Of a DNA stretch of 64,000 nucleotides, positions 56,801-64,000 are shown piece after piece. The translations under genes were made by a program, and so were the position numbers. Source of the stretch: Thecamonas trahens ATCC 50062 (lineage: Eukaryota; Apusozoa; Apusomonadida; Apusomonadidae); the NCBI RefSeq assembly GCF_000142905.1, contig NW_013657632.1, forward strand, positions 160,946-224,945, given 5' to 3'. Under the pieces are notes generated by a model. That model was not told where the DNA came from and made no database searches. It worked only from the letters and a program-made list of their open reading frames with translations. How positions within the stretch are numbered: position 1 is the stretch's first letter; each line of letters opens with the position of its first letter.

Positions 56801-57940
56801 GCGGCGCTGCGGTATGTCGACTGCACCAACGTCGGCGACGGCATCGTGGTGATGACGTCGAATCCTCAGCGTCGGTGCTACACCGCGGCGTGGAACTCGC
56901 TCCTTCCGCTCATTCTCATCGTCGCTCTCGGCTACGGGCTGAGTGTGCCGGTTGCACTGGCGGTCTTCCTGCGGCGAAAGCATTCGCAGCTGGATCCAAT
57001 TGCCTTTGGCTCGCGGTACGCGTTTCTTGTGGCCAAGTACAAGCCAGAGCTGTTCTGGTACGAGCTCGCCATTCTGGGGCGCAAGCTGGCGGTGGTAGTG
57101 GTAGTGTGCGCGCTGCAATCCCCGACGGTCAAGGCGACGGTTGTGGCGCTGCTTATGCTTGCGCTCCGCGCCGGCGCCGCGGTTGCGGGCCACAAGCCGT
57201 ATGTGGAGGCGCACCACAACGTGCTGGACGCACTGACACTGGACGGCTCGGTTGTGCTGCTGTGGGGCGGGACGATCAGCTCGTCGGCGCCGCTGCGCGA
57301 CACGGTGGTCATATCGGCGCTCGTTGGCCTGCTCTTGGTTGTAACGGCGGGTGCCGGCTACGAGCTGTGGCGGATCCGACAGCGCGATGCGGCCGAGGTC
57401 GATGAGGTCTTTGCCACTTATGGCGGATACGAGTCGGACATGGAGCTCACCGAGCTGCGCTCCGACTCGGGACGGACGCTCTCATTTGGCGACGGCTCGG
57501 TGTCAGTCGAGCTCTCGATGACCGGCGACGAGTCTGAGCTTGGCTCGAGTCCGATTTTGATCCAGCCGCCGCCGCCACTGGCGATCAAGGGCGAGGCTGC
57601 CGCCAACCATACGCCGGCTGACTCGCCTGGACGCGGCAGTGTGTCGCGCGACGGAACGGCAGGCGTGGCCATCACGCCGCCTGCCCTCCCTCCCCGCCGA
57701 TTGGACCGCCCGCCGCCGGGTCAAGGTCTCACAATCGAAGCGGAAGGCAGGTGCAACTCTGGCTGCTGGACCGATGACATGGTTTCGGACGCCGAGATCA
57801 CCGTCCCTCCGTCACCGATGGGCGAGACGACAGTTCCGGCATCACCGATGACCGGCGACAGCTGCTACGGAATGACGCCCTCGCTCTCGACAGCATTCGA
57901 TGCGGAGGGTTTGGGAGTTTGTTGTGGAGAAGACAGATAA
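53849..57940 (+). CDS. Large surface membrane protein: Pro-rich hinge, sushi, filamin-like, Cys-rich and multi-pass regions
   Basis: This 1,363-aa protein is probably a cell-surface receptor or adhesion protein. A signal peptide (MFRTRDSWPC... ending VLVEA, about 1-34) is followed by an unrecognised domain (35-281), a PPPSPPP hinge (282-332), two sushi/CCP-like modules (about 333-391, NLLSAPTNGTISF; and 392-458, CPPLIAPTAGNVAC), two filamin/Ig-like repeats (about 460-677) and a Cys-rich GCC2/GCC3 or TNFR-like stalk (CEPGTKVLDGVKCAACGVGT ... CARCASGYYRLNNECRKC, about 678-818). About seven to nine hydrophobic helices follow (from VVVIIALVLLVFGYVAGVVW to about 1175), then a Ser/Pro-rich cytosolic tail. 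Similar Cys-rich multi-pass proteins are common in protists; the ligand is unknown. Confidence 0.8.
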   Translation: MFRTRDSWPCYRRALFGLVGLVLLTSSSRVLVEAATLESADVACPGFTGQALASPYGMGKSEQSSIALKDYRAATSCKPFLPTSTIFVDPSTMFRIGQLSAAASSGDIVTRVANVSKVELEAAFSDSPWTADGALNDIAYAPGTFAASMDGSDVSLFTLGTGAAFAATLTDVINEPSFADGFVFETSSLACGLAGSACTLSANDGVGRNTVLQLRYYKVCTPFNYAGGSATPHTITGDNSAPRGDSLALNCDGGDTLFGAPGGVTTCTASLEWDPPAASVRCGPPPSPPPPPSPPPPPSPPPPPPSPPPPSPPPSPPPSPPPSPPPPSPPPPYACNLLSAPTNGTISFSNAGYAGSLATISCDTGLDLVEGSANRSCVGPMWDGLGPAVCRFVACPPLIAPTAGNVACDGGSSLSSPAAFGETCSYWCNAGYSLVGGASRVCLGDSTWSTGQIAFCSSFNITTSYAVVPGSSSGQMVREVGSVVAYKVYVRDEFSNPTGTGADEPYARMTAPSANGANLAAATYVTVGEYDVALTVPTITGNYVFELGLNDMAFVVAPWTLAVTAEAGPVWGPACALVGLPNSGVLEVETGSETRFNVELWDAYGNSLAAAPDTGAIAVQVRQGVTVIASAVQVISLDAAWLVFDVKVPDGGTYTLLVEIDGRAIPGAPFVMNAATTCEPGTKVLDGVKCAACGVGTYSDSVNAVVCPTCPGFTTSQEGSTSFLNCTCLPTFWFGEGKRRADKPCVPCPAGAICDGGVTPPRAAPGFEPTDDGSAFVACPRPTACAGGGHCAAGYAGRLCARCASGYYRLNNECRKCKGSNVVVIIALVLLVFGYVAGVVWINTRNTKVYGYAAFVIALNTLQAVALYGTIQLEWHPVADAIFDAVSLVNLNLDLAAPECGLDVGDVWMFKWGMTMAMPVLFLLPFGMVIVVGSAVTNAHHNREVADGKADGKRALLRPSPALIGAGGRGYLQTILLLYLPLMYAALRYVDCTNVGDGIVVMTSNPQRRCYTAAWNSLLPLILIVALGYGLSVPVALAVFLRRKHSQLDPIAFGSRYAFLVAKYKPELFWYELAILGRKLAVVVVVCALQSPTVKATVVALLMLALRAGAAVAGHKPYVEAHHNVLDALTLDGSVVLLWGGTISSSAPLRDTVVISALVGLLLVVTAGAGYELWRIRQRDAAEVDEVFATYGGYESDMELTELRSDSGRTLSFGDGSVSVELSMTGDESELGSSPILIQPPPPLAIKGEAAANHTPADSPGRGSVSRDGTAGVAITPPALPPRRLDRPPPGQGLTIEAEGRCNSGCWTDDMVSDAEITVPPSPMGETTVPASPMTGDSCYGMTPSLSTAFDAEGLGVCCGEDR

Positions 57941-58144
57941 GCATACAAACTAAAGACGACCTTGATGGAGCAGTGTCCATGGGGGGGGCGAGCGAATGTG
58001 TTGGCAGAACGACAGTCGACAAAGTCTGACAGCCACAGTGGAGCGGGGCGGGGCAGAGGGCGAAGGTGACGAGAGGAGACAGACCCGACTAACGGACGAC
58101 GACACCGACGCTGCGGACATAGCGCGTGCACCAACTCGCACCGG

Positions 58145-60804
58145 ATGTCGTTCTCGTACCTCATGGGGTACGAGGCTGAAGGCGGCGGCGTGGGCGGCGG
58201 TGGTGGCGAGGGGAGCGGGCTCGGCCTTGGAGGGCTGAACGGACTGAACGGGCTGAGCGGACTGAACGGGTCAGGCCTGGGCACATCGGGTCTGAGCGCG
58301 TCAGGCCTGGGTGTCTCGGGCCTGGGCTCTGTGCTGGGTGGTGGTGGTGAGGGCGAAGGCGGCGGAAACGGGAGCGGATCGGAGCTGCTGACACGGACGT
58401 TCCTGGTCTACGACGAGTCGCTCTGTGCCTCAGACGACGATCCGCCGGAAGACATGGTGCTGTTCTGCTTTCCACAAGATGCGCCGGTTGGCTTACAGCT
58501 CTTCTTGCTTGGTGGTGTTGCGTCGATCGTTCGCTTCTCGCGGGCGTTCTCGGCCGGAGAGGAGCCCGATGTCATAGTGCTGGAGCGGCACAAGGTGGCA
58601 TACGCGCAGGTCTCGGGCGTCTCGTTTGTGCTCACGGCGTCGGTGCTAGAGCCGGATGCAGCGCTGAGGGCCGATCTCGACGCCGCCATTTCTGCGCTGC
58701 AGTTCTTTACAGGGCCGTTTGACGATCTGCGTGCCCGCGGCGAGGGCTTCCGTGCTGCGCTCTCGGCCGGCTGTGGCGCGCTCGTTCCGCTGCTTACTGA
58801 CTTTCCGCTGATGCGTGGTTTTGCGACTGTCCCGCGGGCGCCGGTTCCTGACACTCACCGGCGGCTAGTGGTGAGCGCGTCGCAGCTAGTCTCGGCCATC
58901 ACAGCCGAGGCCGGGAACCTCGGTGCTGTCGTCCTGTTCGAGCGGCGCGAGCTGGCGTCGAATGTTCCGCCGCAGCTGGCGGCGCTCATCATTGCGCGAC
59001 TCAAGATGCTAGGCCTCGGTCACAAGCCGCTGACGGCCAACTGCGTGGCGGCGTCGACGCGGCTCGACGAGTCGGTTTTGGCGCCGTTTGCCACCGACGG
59101 CTCGGAAGGCGGTGGGAGCGGAGTCGCCGACGGCGGCGGGAGCGGGGCGGGCAATGGTGAGGTGAGCGCGGGCCTGAGCTCTCTTGCAGGCATCGGGCGC
59201 GAGTCGAGTGCAACAGGCGCTCGCTCGCTGGCGTCGTCGTCGTCCGGATTGGGCTGCGGCGATGCCGGGTCGCGCGGCTCGAGCCCGGCGGCGTCTGTGG
59301 CCTCGAGCTCGCGGCGGTCGCGCAAGGCCAACGTGGCATCGCCGTCTGCGGCAGCGGCAGTGGCGGCACTCAAAGACGCACTGGCATCGCCGCCTTCGTC
59401 GGCGTTTGCCAGCGTCGGCAGCGAGGGCGGTGGTGAGGGCGGCAGCAGCAGGCTGAGTGGCTCATTTGGAGGCCTCGGCTCGCTCGGCCTGCCGGCGACG
59501 CCGCACCGAGCCAACATGCTGCGGTCTGGGCTGGCATCGCCTGCCTCCCCGTCGCAGTCGTCGCTTGTCTCTGCTCTCTCGATGGCGGGATCTGCTACGA
59601 TCTCGGGGCTCGCGGTCTCGGCGACGTCAGCGGGCGAGGACTCGATCATGCAGCCAGTCTTCCTCACGCGGGCCGAGCTGGCGAGCCTCGCAGGGCGCGA
59701 GACCGAGCGACGCGGAGCGGCGGCGTCTCAGGCTGTGCCGGAGATGCTGAAGCAGGATTCTGAGGCCGGGGCGTATGTGGGACTGTACATTCTCTCGCTC
59801 TCACGCGTGAGCCTCGCGGTACTGCTCGACATCTCGGCCATGTACGATGTGCGGCACGTGAAGAAGCTGGCGCTGACGTCGCGACCGCGGCTGGCACAGC
59901 TGCAGAGCGTACTCTGCCGGCTGGGCCGCTCCGACCGCGGTGACGACGATGTGGGCGGCAGCGATGGGGTGCCGGGCGCGGGCTTTACACATCCAAACTT
60001 TGCGGCGTATCCGGCGTACGGGCCGGGCGGGACGTTCTACCTTCCGCGCGATCTGCCGGGTGGACTGGGGCGGGCACGGCGGAGCTCGGGTGCGTCGACG
60101 CCTGTGGGCGGAGCCGGCGGGCCGGGTGTCGGCAACAACGACGGCGGGCGCGGTGGCAACACGTCGCTGCACTCGACCTCGATGTCGTCTGCCATCTCGA
60201 CGTCGATGTCGGGCTATGGCGGACCTGGCGGGTACCTGAGCTTTGACTCGCCGCCGGGCACGCCTGTGGGTGGGCGTGGAATGTACGGGACGGGCGGGAA
60301 CGAGCTTCCAAGGTCATCGCTGTACTACTCGCCGCAGCCGCGTGTGGGCATCTCGTCGGGCTTGTATCCAGCAGCGATGACGTACTCTGCGCTTCCGCCT
60401 GATGAGGACGCGGAGCCGAGCCCGGTGTCGGGCGTGCCGTCGCTGGCGTACGCATCGACGTTTTCGGGGTGGGGCCTGCGGGACAGAGGCGGAGCGAGGT
60501 GCCGTTCAAGTACTTTGTGCACTCTGAGCTCACGCGCAACGGATTTGGCAACGTGCCTGTGGTCGAATCGTCGATGGACGCCAACTTTGTGTTTGCGACG
60601 TGCATGGCGCACGACGTTTTTGCGGGCGGGGCGGTGACGCATCTCGCGCTGGGCAACTCGCTGGGAGTGCTCTACGCGCGGCAGACGGCCGGCACGCAAG
60701 TGTTTTACCAGCAACCAGCGACGGCATCGCCGCAAAACGATGTGGCGCGGGTGCAGGACACAGCCGAGGAGGCGCTTGCCGGCATCAACGTGCATATTTT
60801 CTAA
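58145..60804 (+). CDS. HPS4: HPS4-like BLOC-3 subunit (frame break near 3' end)
   Basis: HPS4 with HPS1 forms BLOC-3, the exchange factor for Rab32/38 in lysosome-related organelle formation. A Gly-rich start (about 1-80) precedes an N-terminal longin-type domain (about 86-198: TRTFLVYDESLCASDDDPPE to SALQFFTGPFDDL), a second block (NLGAVVLFERRELASNVPPQ), a disordered middle, then QPVFLTRAELASL and YVGLYILSLSRVSLAVLLDI. The end, coded in the next frame, reads LYARQTAGTQVFYQQ ... EEALAGINVHIF, matching the HPS4 C-terminus. The frame changes inside the G4 run 60471-60474; one added G joins FSGWG to the last 110 residues. About 886 aa joined (human about 708). CCZ1 is the closest alternative, but the late motifs favour HPS4. 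Confidence 0.72.
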
Positions 60805-60832
60805 GGCGCGGCCCGGAGGCTCGGGGCGAGCG

Positions 60833-62017
60833 TCAGCGCTCGTCGTCCGAGTACGGGTACGGCTCGTAGTCCATGTCGTACGGCGGAACGTTGCCGCCGT
60901 CTGCAGCGTCATACTCGCCGTAGCCATCGTCATCGCCGTCTGGGTAAAGAGCTGTGTCGTAGTAGCCGTCGGCACCCGGGCCAGGTCCGTCATCATAGTA
61001 GCCGGCGTCTTCATAGTCACCGTAGGGATCGTCGTTGCCGTAGTGGTAGCCGCCGGGACCAACGCAGTGGCGGCGGCGGGCGGCGTAGCCGCGATAGACT
61101 GCCTGGATGCGGGTAGCGGCTTCGTGGGCCTCGGGCGAAGCGCGGAGGTGGTATGGAGTGGGCGGGCGCTTGCGAACAGCGTAGCCGCGATAGAGCGCCT
61201 GGATGCGCGAGGCGGCGGCGTGGGAGCGCGGCGACGGCGGCGGCGGCAAGTGGGCGTACTCTTTCTCGTACCACTCTTCGAACGAGTAAAACAGCTTGTG
61301 TTCGGCCTGCTCGAGGGCGGCGGTGATGATGCCGATGGTGCGGTTAAGATGGTTGATCTTGTCGATGACCTGGCGGTACGACGAGGAGCGGGTCGAGGGC
61401 CCAGTACCAGACGTGCCGTCCTTGAGGCGCTGCGAGAGCGCATTCAGCTCGTTGTTGTGCGAGCGAATCATCTTGCGTTTGGCAACCGAGATGCCGTAGT
61501 GCTCGGCGCCGGGCTCGCCAGGCTTGACGTAGGTGAGGAAGGCCTCATCCTTGGTAGGCCTATAGGTGACGACGATGCGCTTGGGCGGTCGGCGGGCAAG
61601 GCGGTCGTGAATGGGCTTGTTGCCACGGCCACCAGTACGGGCGCGGGCGCGGGCGGCAAGCCGCGCCGAGCGCTTATTGGTCGCCGGGCGGAAGGTACAG
61701 TTGAGCAGCTCCTTGCGCTCCTTGGCCGAGAGGCCGTCGACATCGATGTCGTGGCGCGAGGCGATGCGATCGAGCAGAGCCTCGTCCGACGCCGACAGGT
61801 TGTCGGACGAGGTGTCTGTACCCGGCAGGCCTGACGAGATCGATGTCGTCGACGAGGTCCGCGACAAGCGCCGGCCGCCATCGCCGGAGCGCCGGCCACG
61901 GTGCGACGACGACGACGACGACGACGACGACCGCCGCGTTCTCGGCCGCGCAGGCCGTGGGCTGTTCCGGCTTTTGGAGCTCGCCGGCGGTATGTCCCGC
62001 GACGATCCACACCCCAT
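60833..62017 (-). CDS. IQ-motif protein with N-myristoylation signal (394 aa)
   Basis: The start MGCGSSRD fits N-myristoylation at Gly2 plus palmitoylation at Cys3, so the protein is likely membrane-attached. A Ser/Arg-rich part with a Ser9 run follows, then a conserved-looking middle (about 75-255) with a helical stretch SYRQVIDKINHLNRTIGIIT. Two IQ motifs (ASRIQALYRGYAVRKR near 267 and ATRIQAVYRGYAARRR near 302) should bind calmodulin or myosin light chains. The tail is Tyr/Asp/Gly-rich (YGDYEDAGYYDDGPG). I recognise no catalytic domain. Its stop lies 28 bases from the convergent HPS4 stop. Confidence 0.75.
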   Translation of the reverse strand: MGCGSSRDIPPASSKSRNSPRPARPRTRRSSSSSSSSSHRGRRSGDGGRRLSRTSSTTSISSGLPGTDTSSDNLSASDEALLDRIASRHDIDVDGLSAKERKELLNCTFRPATNKRSARLAARARARTGGRGNKPIHDRLARRPPKRIVVTYRPTKDEAFLTYVKPGEPGAEHYGISVAKRKMIRSHNNELNALSQRLKDGTSGTGPSTRSSSYRQVIDKINHLNRTIGIITAALEQAEHKLFYSFEEWYEKEYAHLPPPPSPRSHAAASRIQALYRGYAVRKRPPTPYHLRASPEAHEAATRIQAVYRGYAARRRHCVGPGGYHYGNDDPYGDYEDAGYYDDGPGPGADGYYDTALYPDGDDDGYGEYDAADGGNVPPYDMDYEPYPYSDDER

Positions 62018-62230
62018 AGTCTCCTGCTATGTGGCCAGAGTGAAGTGAGGCTCTGGTGCGCAAAGCCGTGTCGCCTGGCAAGGAGGCCACCACGAGGGGG
62101 GAGGAGAGGAGAAGCCGCGCTGAACCACAACTGTCGAGTGGGGATGGGGGGTGGGGGGTGGAGTGGGGACAAAAAAATTGTTAGTGGCTGGCTAGCTTCC
62201 ATTCCAAGCAGCGGCGGTGGCAATGGAACG

Positions 62231-63807
62231 ATGGACTCGCTCGCCGCACGTGACACCACACGTTCTCGCCTTCCATCTGACGCGGCAGGCGAAGGGTCGA
62301 GACAGAGCAAGTCGGCACACTCGTCTCTAAGCAACAACACAAGCAAAGTGGACCACAAGTACAAGACGACGCCGCATATGATGCAATCTTTGAGCATGAT
62401 GCCTGTGCAGGGCATGCGGCGACCAGAGGAGGTTGTCGACATGAGCCTCGCGCTGCCGCTTCCATCGCCAGCGGCTTTTTCTCGACGACGCCCTTTCCCG
62501 TCGCGCCTGTCCTCTGCGATGGTCCCGGTCTCGGCTGCGGCTTGAAGTGCGACAGTAAGGCCTCCGACAACTTGTTCGGCGAGCTGGAGCTTGGACTCGG
62601 CGAGCTAGGCGGACTTGACCTCGGCAGCCTCGGCGACCTCAATCTCAACCTCGGCAACCTCGATGAGCTCACTGACCTCGACAACCTCGACCTGTCTGCT
62701 CTGGACAACGTCGAGCCTTCTCCGATTTCGCTGGAGGAGTGCTTTCCCGAGGCCGAGTGGTACTCGTCAGCCTCGCAGTCGGTCTCGCCGTCGGCCTCTT
62801 TGTCGCCCGCCCCGTTGTCGCCCGCCCCGTTGTCGCCCGCCCCGTTGTCGCCCGCCCCGTTGTCGCCCGCCCCGTTGACGCCCGGATTTGTGTGTGCGAC
62901 AGTCGGTGACGCCGAGGCCCAGGCTTTTGCCGAGCTAGCAGGCGAGCTGCAGACCGTGCTCACAGTTGTGAGATGGAGCCACCTTTGCCCGACGCGGCTG
63001 CTAGCACGCGTGGACGCAGACCTGTCGCTGCTGCTGCCGTATGCCGAGTGCTCGTCGCCAGGCCAGATGGCTGCGATGAAGCACGGAATGGCCGAGGCTG
63101 CACAGGTGATGGCTGAAGTGGCGGCGGACGCGCCGACCGGCACGTCGCTGGCAAAGCTCATTGTGGCGATCCGGGCTCGGTTTGTCGAGCCGTACTCGCT
63201 CCAGCGCGGGCGTGACCTGTGGGCAATCACCTTTCCGGGCGCCAAGAACTCGTTTGAGGGCTCGTGGGCCGGCGTGCTCCTCCCGCAGGGCGCAACGGTC
63301 TACGCTTCGCTCGTCGGGCACATGGTTGTCCTTGCAGCGGCGATCGAGGCCGAACGGCCAAAGGCAGCGGCAACCAAGGCGACGCTGCGCAAGGTGTTTG
63401 CCACCGCCGCGCCGGCCGTTGCTAATGGCCTCTTCCGGTTCGCAGCACACCTCTGGGGCCGCGGTCAGGCCAATGCCATTGTCGAGCGCTACGTCAAGGC
63501 CGCCGTCCCATCGGGCGACGGCTCGGCCAGCTCGGCCATCTTTGCTGCGCGGCGCAATCTCAAGGCCACCATCCAGCCCATCGTCCGCGCCGCGCTATCT
63601 GCGTGTGCGCGCCGCTGCACCTGCAGCTCTCTCGACACGTTTGCCTCGGCAAGCACGTCCCACAAGCGCCGGCGCACCCCGACGCTCCTTGACTGCGAGC
63701 CAGAGGTTCGCCCAGTCAAGCGGCTCAAGCCGCTCACCCCCTGTATCGACTTGGCGGCGCCGGCACCCACACCGCGGTGGGCGCCCGTCAAGATCTACAC
63801 CCATTAG
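62231..63807 (+). CDS. Unknown Leu/Ser-Pro-rich nuclear-type protein (frame break)
   Basis: I do not recognise this protein (about 525 aa when joined). The start MDSLAARDTTRSRLPSDAAG is in one frame; from about 62480 the coding frame is the next one, which has no ATG upstream. One added T in the T5 run 62476-62480 would join PSPAAF to FSTTPFPVAP. An unseen intron is the alternative. Then come a Leu/Gly/Asp repeat (LGGLDLGSLGDLNLNLGNLD), five SPAPL repeats, a folded helical domain (about 230-470, with WAITFPGAKNSFEGSWAGVL and LFRFAAHLWGRGQANAIVER) and a basic, nuclear-signal-like region (SHKRRRTPTLL, RPVKRLKPL). The Leu-rich part and NLS suggest a transcription regulator, but this is a guess. 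Confidence 0.55.
62800..62874 (+). repeat. 15-bp coding tandem repeat (5 copies)
   Basis: Five exact copies of TTGTCGCCCGCCCCG encode LSPAP repeats in the unknown nuclear-type gene. The unit keeps the frame. Confidence 0.95.
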
Positions 63808-64000
63808 CGAGGTGGCAATAGGCCCCTCTCTCCCCCCCCTTCGTTCATTACAACGAGCATATTCGAGCAGCTGATGTCCCGAGGTCGCCGAGTTTGACCT
63901 GTCACTTTCGCGCGCGCGCGCCTTGCAAACCAGCCGGTAAACACTGCCCAGAGGACCAGAGCAGCACACTCCACCCACAACCACATACACACACACATAC

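Noticed and set aside
62181-63245. 354-aa minus-strand open frame over the 62-kb gene
   Set aside because: Low-complexity Ser/Gly-rich translation with no conserved pattern; the plus strand shows the repeated protein units and the local codon bias.
1-64000. tRNA and 5S rRNA genes
   Set aside because: I looked for GTTCRA-type T-arms with pairing stems. The few hits (for example near 16003 and 36110) lack a matching stem or lie inside coding genes. A covariance search could still find one.

Overview
This is nuclear DNA from a GC-rich, gene-dense, intron-poor free-living protist. The evidence is strong G/C preference at third codon positions, sparse short GT-AG introns, eukaryote-only proteins (eIF3e, POP7, uS4, eL32, NUP205, EXO70, RAB7, HPS4, PC4), many microsatellites and one scaffold gap (N run 20430-20643). 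My best guess is an apusomonad such as Thecamonas trahens. That rests on gene content and style only and was not checked against a database.

Layout. 0.4-7.1 kb: secreted glutaredoxin-like protein (+), rhodanese/dual-specificity phosphatase (-), MPLKIP-like RG protein (+). 7.1-12.4 kb: TBC1D13-like Rab-GAP with a PH module (-), ribosomal protein uS4 with a 16-nt first exon (-), a 20-bp tandem repeat, RNase P/MRP subunit POP7 (+), a coiled-coil protein (-). 12.7-15.3 kb: an 854-aa protein built from repeats of a module I do not recognise. 16.7-25.2 kb: eIF3e (-), ankyrin protein (+), assembly gap, NEK-type kinase with PH domain (+, N-lobe missing), PC4/Sub1 (-), second ankyrin protein (-). 26.1-35.3 kb: WW-IQ-BAG protein (+), EXO70 (-), RAB7 (+), cytosolic malate dehydrogenase (+), glucokinase-regulatory-protein-like SIS protein (+). 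35.4-43 kb: a decayed piggyBac-like fragment, a cyclic-nucleotide-gated-type K+ channel (-, frame break), and a complete PIF/Harbinger transposon. 43.2-53.2 kb: POT-family transporter (+), a small two-half beta-rich protein (-), NUP205 (+), eL32 (-) with two identical C/D snoRNA copies. 53.8-63.8 kb: large multidomain membrane protein (+), HPS4 (+, frame break), IQ protein (-), nuclear-looking unknown (+, frame break).

Neighbouring genes do not form operons. Several encode endomembrane-traffic parts (TBC1D13-like GAP, EXO70, RAB7, HPS4) and several encode ribosome or RNA machinery (uS4, eL32, eIF3e, POP7, snoRNA). I treat this as ordinary housekeeping content and not as a functional cluster.

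The strongest new signals are: a duplicated snoRNA carrying a perfect antisense element to the universal 18S rRNA motif GUUAAAAAGCUC; the unrecognised repeat module at 12.7-15.3 kb; the Harbinger element with matching inverted ends and both genes open; and four places where adding one base in a homopolymer would rejoin a gene, a pattern typical of sequencing error.
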